A stretch of DNA of 64,000 nt from Petrolisthes cinctipes (lineage: Eukaryota > Arthropoda > Malacostraca > Decapoda > Porcellanidae), in NCBI GenBank assembly GCA_033782935.1, contig JAWQEG010001314.1, forward strand, positions 1,054,001 to 1,118,000, in the 5' to 3' direction. The notes beneath the pieces are model-generated. The model did not search any database. It had not been told where the DNA came from and saw only the letters and a list, made by a program, of their open reading frames with translations. Both the position numbers and the translations under genes were made by a program. Below are positions 50,317-62,531 of the stretch, in pieces; positions within the stretch are counted from its first letter, which is position 1, and each line of letters begins with the position of its first letter.

Positions 50317-52260
50317 GGCCCAAAACTTACTGAAAATCGATCTTTTAGGTGCCCAAAAGTCGATATGTACATGCATCTTCTGTACCCGTTTATATCTCAA
50401 ATTGAGGCTCAAAACACCCGAAAATTCGGTATTTTGGGGTCCCAGAAGCGATCTGTACATACCTACTCCGTGTTAGAGTATTTTCAAAATACAGGCCCAA
50501 AACATGCTGAAAATCGATATTTTAGGTGACCAAAGTAGAGATGTGCATGCATCTTCTGTACCCGTTTATATCTCAAATTCAGGTTAAAAACACCCAAAAT
50601 TCGATATTTTGGGGTCCCAGAAGTGAGCTATACATGCCTACTTAGTGCTAGAATATTTTTAAAATATAGGCCCAAAACATGCTAAAAATCGATATTTTAG
50701 GTTCCCAAAGTCGATATCTCAAATTCAGGCTCAAAACACCCGAAAATTCGGTATTTTGCGGTCCCAGAAGCGATCTGTACATACCTACTCCGTGTTAGAG
50801 TATTTTCAAAATACAGGCTCAAAACATGCTGAAAATCGATATTTTAGGTGCCCAAAGTCAATATGTGTATGCATCTTCTCCACCCGTTTATATCCCAAAT
50901 TCAACCTCAAAACACCTGAAAATTCGATATTTTTTGGTCCCAGAAGCGATCTGTACATGCCTACTCAGTGCTAGAATGTTTTTCAAAATATAGGCTCAAA
51001 ACATGCAAAAAATCGATATTTTAAGTTTCCAAAGTCGATATGTGCATGCATCTTCTGTACCCGTTTATATCTCAAATTCAGGCTCAAAACACCCCAAAAT
51101 TCGATATTTCGGGGTCCCAGAAGCGATCTGTACATGTCTATTCAGGTCTAGAATGTTTTTAAAATATAGGCCCAAAACATGCTAAAAATCGATATTTTAG
51201 GTGCCCAAAGTCGATATCTCAAATTCAGTCCTTAAACACCCGAAAATTCGATATTTTGGGGTCTTAGAAGCGATCTGTACATACCTACTCCGTGTTAGAG
51301 TTTTTATAAAATACAGGCCCAAAACATACAGATAATCGATATTTTAGGTGCCCAAAAGTCGATATGTGAATGCATCTTCTGTACCCGTTTATATCTCAAA
51401 TTCAGGCTCCAAACACCCGAAAATTCGATATTTTAAGGTCCCAGAAGTGATCTGTACTTGCCTACTCCGTGTTTGAGTATTATCAAAATACAGGCCCAAA
51501 ACATGCTTAAAATCGATATTTTAGGTGACCAAAGTCAATATGTGTATGCATCTTCTGCACCCGTTTATATCCCAAATTCAACCTCAAAACACCCGAAAAT
51601 TCGATATTTTTTGGTCCCAGAAGTGATCTGTACATGCCTACTTAGTTCTAGAATATTTTCAAAATATAGGCCCAAAACATGCTAAAAATCGATAATTTAG
51701 GTGCCCAAATTCGATATCTCAAATTCAGGCCCAAAACGCACGAAAACCCGATATTTTGGGGTCCCAGAAGCGATCTGTACATGCCTACTCCGTATTAGAG
51801 TTTTTTTCAATATACAGTCCCAAAACATACTGAAAATCGATCTTTAAGGTGCCCAAAAGTCGATATGTGGATGCATCTTCTGTACCCGTTTATATCTCAA
51901 ATTCAGGCTCCAAACACCCGAAAATTCGATATTTTGGGGTCCCAGAAGCGATCTGTACTTGCCTACTCCGTGTTAGAGTATTTTCAAAATACAGGCCCAA
52001 AACATACTGAAAATCGATCTTTTAGGTGCCCAAAAGTCGATATGTGCATGCATCTTCTGTACCCGTTTATATATCAAATTCAGGCTCAAAACACCCGAAA
52101 ATTCGGTATTTTGGGGTCCCAGAAGCGATCTGTACATGCCTACTCAGTGCTAGAATGTTTTTAAAATATAGGCCCAAAACATGCTAAAAATCGATATTTT
52201 AGGTGCCCAAAGTCGATATCTCAAATTCAGGCCCAAAACACCCGAAAATTCGATATTTTG
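50317..52260. repeat. 2,000-bp 12-mer HOR, copy 4 (incomplete)
   Basis: This copy follows copy 3, with a one-base insertion in atgtttttcaaaa near 50980 that shifts the later offset to 2001. It is cut in the S monomer 52171-52317: that monomer begins like the last S of the HOR but ends like the third monomer of the HOR, so sequence corresponding to about 1.5 kb is skipped. Confidence 0.88.
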
Positions 52261-52993
52261 GGGTCCCAGAAGCGATCTGTACATACCTACTCCGTGTTAG
52301 AGTATTTTCAAAATACAAGCTCAAAACATGCTGAAAATCGATATTTTAGGTGCCCAAAGTCAATATGTGTATGCATCTTCTGCACCCGTTTATATCCCAA
52401 ATTCAACCTCAAAACACCTGAAAATTCGATATTTTTTGGTCCCAGAAGCGATCTGTACATGCCTACTCAGTGCTAGAATGTTTTCAAAATATAGGCTCAA
52501 AACATGCAAAAAATCGATATTTTAAGTTTCCAAAGTCGATATGTGCATGCATCTTCTGTACCCGTTTATATCTCAAATTCAGGCTCAAAACACCCGAAAA
52601 TTCGATATTTTGGGGTCCCAGAAGCGATCTGTACTTGCCTACTCCGTGTTAGAGTATTTTCAAAATACAGGCCCAAAACATACTGAAAATCGATCTTTTA
52701 GGTGCCCAAAAGTCGATATGTGCATGCATCTTCTGTACCCGTTTATATATCAAATTCAGGCTCAAAACACCCGAAAATTCGGTATTTTGGGGTCCCAGAA
52801 GCGATCTGTACATGCCTACTCAGTGCTAGAATGTTTTTAAAATATAGGCCCAAAACATGCTAAAAATCGATATTTTAGGTGCCCAAAGTCGATATCTCAA
52901 ATTCAGTCCTTAAACACCCGAAAATTCGATATTTTGGGGTCTTAGAAGCGATCTGTACATACCTACTCCGTGTTAGAGTTTTTATAAAATACA
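52261..52993. repeat. Deletion-rich junction zone after the 2,000-bp HOR
   Basis: Monomers start at 52318, 52494, 52670 and 52847. The monomer at 52318 matches 50816 (offset 1502). The monomer at 52494 joins a first half like 50993 to a second half like 51817. The monomer at 52670 matches 51994. Two out-of-register exchanges therefore lie within about 0.5 kb, just before the poly-A-bearing subfamily begins. Confidence 0.78.
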
Positions 52994-53162
52994 GGCCCAA
53001 AACATACAGATAATCGATATTTTAGGTGCCCAAAAGTCGATATGTACATGCATCTTCTGTACCCGTTTATATCTCAAATTCAGGCTCAAAACACCCGAAA
53101 ATTCGGTATTTTGCGGTCCCAGAAGCGATCTGTACATACCTACTCCGTGTTAGAGTATTTTC

Positions 53163-53178
53163 AAAAAAAAAAAAAAAA
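53163..53178 (+). repeat. A16 tract 1
   Basis: Sixteen consecutive A lie between attttc and caggccgaaaatcg, at the junction of monomers 52994 and 53181. Confidence 0.95.
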
Positions 53179-55336
53179 CAGGCCGAAAATCGATATTTTA
53201 GGTGCCCAAAGTCAATATGTATATGTATCTTCTGCACCCGTTTATATCCCAAATTCATTCTCAAAACACCTGAAAATTCGATATTTTTTGGTCCCAGAAG
53301 CGATCTGTACATGCCTACTCAGTGCTAGAATGTTTTCAAAATATAGGCTCAAAATATGCAAAAAATCGATATTTTAAGTTTCCAAAGTCGATATGTGCAT
53401 GCATCTTCTGTACCCGTTTATATCTCAAATTCAGGCTCAAAACACCCAAAATTCGATATTTTGGGGTCCAAGAAGTGAGCTGTACATGCCTAGTTTGTGC
53501 TAGAATATTTTTAAAATATAGGCCCAAAACATGCTAAAAATCGATATTTTAGGTTCCCAAAGTCGATATCTCAAATTCAGGCCAAAAACACCCGAAAATT
53601 CGATATTTTGGGGTCCCAGGAACGAACTGTACATGCCTACTCCGTGTTAGAGTATTTTCAAAATACAGGCCCAAAGCATACTGAAAATCGATCTCTTAGG
53701 TGCCCAAAAGTCGATATGTGCATGCATCTTCTGTACCCGTTTATATCTCAAATTCAGGATCAGAACACCCGAAAATTCGGTATTTTGGGATCCCAGAAGC
53801 GATCTGTACATGCCTACTCAGCGCTAGAATGTTTTTAAAATATAAGCACAAAACATGATAAAAATCGATATTTTAGGTGCCCAAAGTCGATATCTCAAAT
53901 TCAGGCCCAAAACACCCGAAAATTCGATATTTTGGGGTCCCAGAAGCGAACTGTACATGCCTACTTCGTGTTAGAGTATTTTCAAATTACAGGCCCAAAA
54001 CTTACTGAAAATTGATATTTTAGGTACCCAAAAGTCGATATGTACATGAATCTTCTGTACCCGTTTATATCTCAAATTCAGGCACAAAACACCCGAAAAC
54101 TCGGTATTTTGGGGTCCCAGAAGCGATCTGTACATAACTACTCCGTGTTAGAGTATTTTCAAAATACAGGCCCAAAACATGCTGAAAATCGATATTTTAG
54201 GTGCCCAAAGTCGATATCTCAAATTCAGTCCTTAAACACCCGAAAATTCGATATTTTGGGGTCCTAGAAGCGATCTGTACATACCCACTCCGTGTTTGAG
54301 TATTTTCAAAATACAGGCCCAAAATATGCTGAAAATCGATATTTTAGGTGACCAAAGTCAATATGTGTATGCATCTTATGCACCCGTTTATATCCCAAAT
54401 TCAACATCAAAACACCCAAAAATTCGATATTTTGGGGTCCCAGGAACGAACTGTACATGCCTACTCCGTGTTAGAGTATTTTCAAAATACAGACCCAAAA
54501 CATACTGAAAATCGATCTTTTAGGTGCCCAAAAGTCGATATGTGCATGCATCTTCTGTACCCGTTTATATCTCAAATTCAGGCTCAAAACACCCGAAAAT
54601 TCGGTATTTTGGGGTCCCAGAAGCGATCTGTACATACCTACTCCCTGTTAGAGTATTTTCAAAATACAGGTCCAAAACATGCTGAAAATCGATATTTTAG
54701 GTGCCCAAAGTCAATATGTGTATGCATCTTCTGCACACGTTTATATCCCAAATTCAACCTCAAAACACCCGAAAATTCGATATTTTTTGGTCCCAGAAGC
54801 GATCTGTACATGCCTACTCAGTGCTAGAATGTTTTCAAAATATAGGCTCAAAACATGCAAAAAATCGATATTTTAAGTTTCCAAAGTCGATATGTGCATG
54901 CATCTTCTGTACCCGTTTATATCTCAAATTCAGGCTCAAAACACCCCAAAATTCGATATTTCGGGGTGCCAGATGCGATCTGTACATGCCTACTCAGTGC
55001 TAGAATGTTTTTAAAATATAGGCCCAAAACATGCTAAAAATCGATATTTTAGGTGCCCAAAGTCGATATCTCAAATTCAGTCCTTAAACAACCGAAAATT
55101 CGATATTTTGGGGTCTTAGAAGCGATCTGTACATACCTACTCCGTGTTAGAGTTTTTATAAAATACAGGCCCAAAACATACAGATAATCGATATTTTAGG
55201 TGCCCAAAAGTCGATATGTACATGCATCTTCTGTACCCGTTTATATCTCAAATTCAGGCTCAAAACACCCGAAAATTCGGTATTTTGCGGTCCCAGAAGC
55301 GATCTGTACATACCTACTCCGTGTTAGAGTATTTTC

Positions 55337-55352
55337 AAAAAAAAAAAAAAAA
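55337..55352 (+). repeat. A16 tract 2
   Basis: Sixteen A in the same junction context, 2174 bp after tract 1. Confidence 0.95.
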
Positions 55353-56686
55353 CAGGCCGAAAATCGATATTTTAGGTGCCCAAAGTCAATATGTGTATGT
55401 ATCTTCTGCACCCGTTTATATCCCAAATTCAACCTCAAAACACCTGAAAATTCGATATTTTTTGGTCCCAGAAGCGATCTGTACATGCCTACTCAGTGCT
55501 AGAATGTTTTCAAAATATAGGCTGAAAATATGCAAAAAATCGATATTTTAAGTTTCCAAAGTCGATATGTGCATGCATCTTCTGTACCCGTTTATATCTC
55601 AAATTCAGGCTCAAAACACCCAAAATTCGATATTTTGGGGTCCAAGAAGTGAGCTGTACATGCCTAGTTTGTGCTAGAATATTTTTAAAATATAGGCCCA
55701 AAACATGCTAAAAATCGATATTTTAGGTTCCCAAAGTCGATATCTCAAATTCAGCCCCAAAACACCCGAAAATTCGATATTTTGGGGTCCCAGGAACGAA
55801 CTGTACATGCCTACTCCGTGTTAGAGTATTTTCAAAATACAGGCCCAAAGCATACTGAAAATCGATCTTTTAGGTGCCCAAAAGTCGATATGTGCATGCA
55901 TCTTCTGTACCCGTTTATATCTCAAATTCAGGATCAGAACACCCGAAAATTCGGTATTTTGGGATCCCAGAAGCGATCTGTACATGCCTACTCAGCGCTA
56001 GAATGTTTTTAAAATATAAGCACAAAACATGATAAAAATCGATATTTTAGGTGCCCAAAGTCGATATCTCAAATTCAGGCCCAAAACACCCGAAAATTCG
56101 ATATTTTGGGGTCCCAGAAGCGAACTGTACATGCCTACTTCGTGTTAGAGTATTTTCAAATTACAGGCCCAAAACTTACTGAAAATCGATATTTTAGGTA
56201 CCCAAAAGTCGATATGTACATGAATCTTCTGTACCCGTTTATATCTCAAATTCAGGCACAAAACACCCGAAAACTCGGTATTTTGGGGTCCCAGAAGCGA
56301 TCTGTACATAACTACTCCGTGTTAGAGTATTTTCAAAATACAGGCCCAAAACATGCTGAAAATCGATATTTTAGGTGCCCACAGTCAATATGTGTATGCA
56401 TCTTCTGCACCCGTTTATATCCCAAATTCAACCTCAAAACACCCGAAAATTCGATATTTTTTGGTCCCAGAAGCGATCTGTACATGCCTACTCAGTGCTA
56501 GAATGTTTTCAAAATATAGGCTCAAAACATGCAAAAAATCGATATTTTAAGTTTCCAAAGTCGATATGTACATGCATCTTCTGTACCCGTTTATATCTCA
56601 AATTCAGGCTCAAAACACCCGAAAATTCGGTATTTTGCGGTCCCAGAAGCGATCTGTACATACCTACTCCGTGTTAGAGTATTTTC

Positions 56687-56702
56687 AAAAAAAAAAAAAA
56701 AA
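56687..56702 (+). repeat. A16 tract 3
   Basis: Sixteen A in the same context; the first of four tracts spaced 350 bp apart. Confidence 0.95.
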
Positions 56703-57036
56703 CAGGCCGAAAATCGATATTTTAGGTGCCCAAAGTCAATATGTATATGTATCTTCTGCACCCGTTTATATCCCAAATTCAACCTCAAAACACCTGAAAA
56801 TTCGATATTTTTTGGTCCCAGAAGCGATCTGTACATGCCTACTCAGTGCTAGAATGTTTTCAAAATATAGGCTGAAAATATGCACATAATCGATATTTTA
56901 AGTTTCCAAAGTCGATATGTGCATGCATCTTCTGTACCCGTTTATATCTCAAATTCAGGCTCAAAACACCCAAAATTCGATATTTTGGGGTCCAAGAAGC
57001 GATCTGTACATACCTACTCCGTGTTAGAGTATTTTC

Positions 57037-57051
57037 AAAAAAAAAAAAAAA
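57037..57051 (+). repeat. A15 tract 4
   Basis: Fifteen A, the only tract of the eight that is one base shorter. The monomer before it has ggggtccaagaagcg in place of tgcggtcccagaagcg. Confidence 0.95.
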
Positions 57052-57386
57052 CAGGCCGAAAATCGATATTTTAGGTGCCCAAAGTCAATATGTATATGTA
57101 TCTTCTGCACCCGTTTATATCCCAAATTCAACCTCAAAACACCCGAAAATTCGATATTTTTTGGTCCCAGAAGCGATCTGTACATGCCTACTCAGTGCTA
57201 GAATGTTTTCAAAATATAGGCTCAAAACATGCAAAAAATCGATATTTTAAGTTTCCAAAGTCGATATGTACATGCATCTTCTGTACCCGTTTATATCTCA
57301 AATTCAGGCTCAAAACACCCGAAAATTCGGTATTTTGCGGTCCCAGAAGCGATCTGTACATACCTACTCCGTGTTAGAGTATTTTC

Positions 57387-57402
57387 AAAAAAAAAAAAAA
57401 AA
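57387..57402 (+). repeat. A16 tract 5
   Basis: Sixteen A, 350 bp after tract 4, in the tgcggtccc subtype. Confidence 0.95.
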
Positions 57403-57736
57403 CAGGCCGAAAATCGATATTTTAGGTGCCCAAAGTCAATATGTATATGTATCTTCTGCACCCGTTTATATCCCAAATTCAACCTCAAAACACCTGAAAA
57501 TTCGATATTTTTTGGTCCCAGAAGCGATCTGTACATGCCTACTCAGTGCTAGAATGTTTTCAAAATATAGGCTGAAAATATGCACATAATCGATATTTTA
57601 AGTTTCCAAAGTCGATATGTGCATGCATCTTCTGTACCCGTTTATATCTCAAATTCAGGCTCAAAACACCCAAAATTCGATATTTTGGGGTCCAAGAAGC
57701 GATCTGTACATACCTACTCCGTGTTAGAGTATTTTC

Positions 57737-57752
57737 AAAAAAAAAAAAAAAA
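57737..57752 (+). repeat. A16 tract 6
   Basis: Sixteen A, 350 bp after tract 5, in the ggggtccaag subtype. Confidence 0.95.
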
Positions 57753-59086
57753 CAGGCCGAAAATCGATATTTTAGGTGCCCAAAGTCAATATGTATATGT
57801 ATCTTCTGCACCCGTTTATATCCCAAATTCAACCTCAAAACACCTGAAAATTCGATATTTTTTGGTCCCAGAAGCGATCTGTACATGCCTACTCAGTGCT
57901 AGAATGTTTTCAAAATATAGGCTGAAAATATGCAAAAAATCGATATTTTAAGTCTCCAAAGTCGATATGTGCATGCATCTTCTGTACCCGTTTATATCTC
58001 AAATTCAGGCTCAAAACACCCAAAATTCGATATTTTGGGGTCCAAGAAGTGAGCTGTACATGCCTAGTTTGTGCTAGAATATTTTTAAAATATAGGCCCA
58101 AAACATGCTAAAAATCGATATTTTAGGTTCCCAAAGTCGATATCTCAAATTCAGGCCCAAAACACCCGAAAATTCGATATTTTGGGGTCCCAGGAACGAA
58201 CTGTACATGCCTACTCCGTGTTAGAGTATTTTCAAAATACAGGCCCAAAGCATACTGAAAATCGATCTTTTAGGTGCCCAAAAGTCGATATGTGCATGCA
58301 TCTTCTGTACCCGTTTATATCTCAAATTCAGGATCAGAACACCCGAAAATTCGGTATTTTGGGATCCCAGAAGCGATCTGTACATGCCTACTCAGCGCTA
58401 GAATGTTTTTAAAATATAAGCACAAAACATGATAAAAATCGATATTTTAGGTGCCCAAAGTCGATATCTCAAATTCAGGCCCAAAACACCCGAAAATTCG
58501 ATATTTTGGGGTCCCAGAAGCGAACTGTACATGCCTACTTCGTGTTAGAGTATTTTCAAATTACAGGCCCAAAACTTACTGAAAATCGATATTTTAGGTA
58601 CCCAAAAGTCGATATGTACATGAATCTTCTGTACCCGTTTATATCTCAAATTCAGGCACAAAACACCCGAAAACTCGGTATTTTGGGGTCCCAGAAGCGA
58701 TCTGTACATAACTACTCCGTGTTAGAGTATTTTCAAAATACAGGCCATAAACATGCTGAAAATCGATATTTTAGGTGCCCACAGTCAATATGTGTATGCA
58801 TCTTCTGCACCCGTTTATATCCCAAATTCAACCTCAAAACACCCGAAAATTCGATATTTTTTGGTCCCAGAAGCGATCTGTACATGCCTACTCAGTGCTA
58901 GAATGTTTTCAAAATATAGGCTCAAAACATGCAAAAAATCGATATTTTAAGTTTCCAAAGTCGATATGTACATGCATCTTCTGTACCCGTTTATATCTCA
59001 AATTCAGGCTCAAAACACCCGAAAATTCGGTATTTTGCGGTCCCAGAAGCGATCTGTACATACCTACTCCGTGTTAGAGTATTTTC

Positions 59087-59102
59087 AAAAAAAAAAAAAA
59101 AA
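59087..59102 (+). repeat. A16 tract 7
   Basis: Sixteen A, 2400 bp after tract 3, within a duplicated segment of the same content. Confidence 0.95.
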
Positions 59103-60114
59103 CAGGCCGAAAATCGATATTTTAGGTGCCCAAAGTCAATATGTATATGTATCTTCTGCACCCGTTTATATCCCAAATTCAACCTCAAAACACCTGAAAA
59201 TTCGATATTTTTTGGTCCCAGAAGCGATCTGTACATGCCTACTCAGTGCTAGAATGTTTTCAAAATATAGGCTGAAAATATGCAAAAAATCGATCTTTTA
59301 GGTGCCCAAAAGTCGATATGTGCATGCATCTTCTGTACCCGTTTATATCTCAAATTCAGGATCAGAACACCCGAAAATTCGGTATTTTGGGATCCCAGAA
59401 GCGATCTGTACATGCCTACTCAGCGCTAGAATGTTTTTAAAATATAAGCACAAAACATGATAAAAATCGATATTTTAGGTGCCCAAAGTCGATATCTCAA
59501 ATTCAGGCCCAAAACACCCGAAAATTCGATATTTTGGGGTCCCAGAAGCGAACTGTACATGCCTACTTCGTGTTAGAGTATTTTCAAATTACAGGCCCAA
59601 AACTTACTGAAAATCGATATTTTAGGTACCCAAAAGTCGATATGTACATGAATCTTCTGTACCCGTTTATATCTCAAATTCAGGCACAAAACACCCGAAA
59701 ACTCGGTATTTTGGGGTCCCAGAAGCGATCTGTACATAACTACTCCGTGTTAGAGTATTTTCAAAATACAGGCCATAAACATGCTGAAAATCGATATTTT
59801 AGGTGCCCACAGTCAATATGTGTATGCATCTTCTGCACCCGTTTATATCCCAAATTCAACCTCAAAACACCCGAAAATTCGATATTTTTTGGTCCCAGAA
59901 GCGATCTGTACATGCCTACTCAGTGCTAGAATGTTTTCAAAATATAGGCTCAAAACATGCAAAAAATCGATATTTTAAGTTTCCAAAGTCGATATGTACA
60001 TGCATCTTCTGTACCCGTTTATATCTCAAATTCAGGCTCAAAACACCCGAAAATTCGGTATTTTGCGGTCCCAGAAGCGATCTGTACATACCTACTCCGT
60101 GTTAGAGTATTTTC

Positions 60115-60130
60115 AAAAAAAAAAAAAAAA
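60115..60130 (+). repeat. A16 tract 8
   Basis: Sixteen A, 1028 bp after tract 7; the last tract in the window. Confidence 0.95.
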
Positions 60131-60480
60131 CAGGCCGAAAATCGATATTTTAGGTGCCCAAAGTCAATATGTGTATGTATCTTCTGCACCCGTTTATATC
60201 CCAAATTCAACCTCAAAACACCTGAAAATTCGATATTTTTTGGTCCCAGAAGCGATCTGTACATGCCTACTCAGTGCTAGAATGTTTTCAAAATATAGGC
60301 TGAAAATATGCAAAAAATCGATATTTTAAGTTTCCAAAGTCGATATGTGCATGCATCTTCTGTACCCGTTTATATCTCAAATTCAGGCTCAAAACACCCA
60401 AAATTCGATATTTTGGGGTCCCAGGAACGAACTGTACATGCCTACTCCGTGTTAGAGTATTTTCAAAATACAGGCCCAAA

Positions 60481-62531
60481 GCATACTGAAAATCGATCTT
60501 TTAGGTGCCCAAAAGTCGATATGTGCATGCATCTTCTGTACCCGTTTATATCTCAAATTCAGGATCAGAACACCCGAAAATTCGGTATTTTGGGATCCCA
60601 GAAGCGATCTGTACATGCCTACTCAGCGCTAGAATGTTTTTAAAATATAAGCACAAAACATGATAAAAATCGATATTTTAGGTGCCCAAAGTCGATATCT
60701 CAAATTCAGGCCCAAAACACCCGAAAATTCGATATTTTGGGGTCCCAGAAGCGAACTGTACATGCCTACTTCGTGTTAGAGTATTTTCAAATTACAGGCC
60801 CAAAACTTACTGAAAATCGATATTTTAGGTACCCAAAAGTCGATATGTACATGAATCTTCTGTACCCGTTTATATCTCAAATTCAGGCACAAAACACCCG
60901 AAAACTCGGTATTTTGGGGTCCCAGAAGCGATCTGTACATAACTACTCCGTGTTAGAGTATTTTCAAAATACAGGCCCAAAACATGCTGAAAATCGATAT
61001 TTTAGGTGCCCACAGTCAATATGTGTATGCATCTTCTGCACCCGTTTATATCCCAAATTCAACCTCAAAACACCCGAAAATTCGATATTTTTTGGTCCCA
61101 GAAGCGATCTGTACATGCCTACTCAGTGCTAGAATGTTTTCAAAATATAGGCTCAAAACATGCAAAAAATCGATATTTTAAGTTTCCAAAGTCGATATGT
61201 GCATGCATCTTCTGTACCCGTTTATATCTCAAATTCAGGCTCAAAACACCCAAAAATTCGATATTTTGGGGTCCAAGAAGTGATCTGTACATGCCTACTT
61301 AGTGCTAGAATATTTTCAAATTACAGGCCCAAAATTTACTGAAAATCGATATTTTAGGTGCCCAAAAGTCGATATGTACATGAATCTTCTGTACCCGTTT
61401 ATATCTCAAATTCAGGCACAAAACACCCGAAAACTCGGTATTTTGGGGTCCCAGAAGCGATCTGTACATAACTACTCCGTGTTAGAGTATTTTCAAAATA
61501 CAGGCCCAAAACATGCTGAAAATCGATATTTTAGGTGACCAAAGTCAATATGTGTATGCATCTTATGCACCCGTTTATATCCCAAATTCAACATCAAAAC
61601 ACCCGAAAATTCGATATTTTGGGGTCCCAGGAACGAACTGTACATGCCTACTCCGTGTTAGAGTATTTTCAAAATACAGACCCAAAACATACTGAAAATC
61701 GATCTTTTAGGTGCCCAAAAGTCGATATGTGCATGAATCTTCTGTACCCGTTTATATCTCAAATTCAGGCTCAAAACACCCGAAAATTCTGTATTTTGGG
61801 GTCCCAGAAGCGATCTGTACATGCCTACTCAGTGCTAGAATGTTTTTAAAATATAGGCACAAAACATGATAAAAATCGATATTTTAGGTGCCCAAAGTCG
61901 ATATCTCAAATTCAGGCCCAAAACACCCGAAAATTCGAAATTTTGGGGTCCCAGAAGCAAACTGTACATGCCTACTTCGTGTTAGAGTATTTTTATATTA
62001 CAGGCCCAAAACTTACTGAAAATCGATATTTTAGGTGCGCAAAAATCGATATGTACATGCATCTTCTGTACCCGTTTATATCTCAAATTCAGGCACAAAA
62101 CACCCGAAAACTCGGTATTTTGGGGTCCCAAAAGCGATCTGTACATACCTACTCCCTGTTAGAGTATTTTCAAAATACAGGTCCAAAACATGCTGAAAAT
62201 CGATATTTTAGGTGCCCAAAGTCAATATGTGTATGCATCTTCTGCACACGTTTATATCCCAAATTCAACCTCAAAACACCCGAAAATTCGATATTTTTTG
62301 GTCCCAGAAGCGATCTGTACATGCCTACTCAGTGCTAGAATGTTTTCAAAATATAGGCTCAAAACATGCAAAAAATCGATATTTTAAGTTTCCAAAGTCG
62401 ATATGTGCATGCATCTTCTGTACCCGTTTATATCTCAAATTCAGGCTCAAAACACCCAAAAATTCGATATTTTGGGGTCCAAGAAGTGATCTGTACATGC
62501 CTACTTAGTGCTAGAATATTTTCAAAATATA
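60481..62531. repeat. Poly-A-free continuation of the same subfamily
   Basis: Monomers share the markers of 53.6-56.5 kb (gatcagaacacc, aagcacaaaacatgat, cgaaaactcggt, ttttttggtccc) but no A-tract is present. The 60737-61181 part matches 58506-58950 and 59534-59978. Monomers 61.9-62.5 kb resemble 54.6-54.9 kb. One monomer has ttcgaaattttgg at 61935 where others have ttcgatattttgg. No gene-like content was seen. Confidence 0.82.

Larger units (their letters stand above)
56519..57919. repeat. 350-bp dimer array with A-tracts
   Basis: Eight monomers alternate in length: 186, 165, 184, 165, 186, 165, 185 and 165 bp, starting at 56519, 56705, 56870, 57054, 57219, 57405, 57570 and 57755. Each 184-186 bp monomer ends in an A15-16 tract and each 165-bp monomer lacks 11 bp at its start. 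The tracts start exactly 350 bp apart (56687, 57037, 57387, 57737). Two alternating subtypes (ttgcggtccc against ttggggtccaag) give a 700-bp higher period. Confidence 0.9.
52994..60480. repeat. Subfamily zone carrying A15-16 tracts
   Basis: This zone derives from the 2,000-bp HOR monomers (markers ttttgcggtccc and ttttttggtccc) but contains eight monomer junctions in which caaaatacagg is replaced by c, 15-16 A, then cagg. At each of them the following monomer also lacks 11 bp (caaaacatgct) after ggcc and measures 165 bp. Segments recur at offsets of 2174 bp (53026 to 55200), 2400 bp (55337 to 57737) and 1028 bp (59087 to 60115). Around 54-56 kb ordinary monomers with gatcagaacacc, caggaacgaactg and aagcacaaaacatgat separate the tracts. 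Confidence 0.88.

Noticed and set aside
44317..52260. Assembly artefact producing the 2,000-bp periodicity
   Set aside because: The copies carry private substitutions and small indels (for example near 46534, 48471, 48876 and 50980), which a simple duplicated contig would not show. It cannot be fully excluded without reads.
56519..57919. A-tracts as retroposon (SINE or processed pseudogene) poly-A tails
   Set aside because: The tracts lie at a fixed monomer junction with satellite sequence on both sides, without target-site duplication and without any inserted non-satellite sequence. Local expansion of an existing A-run explains them better.
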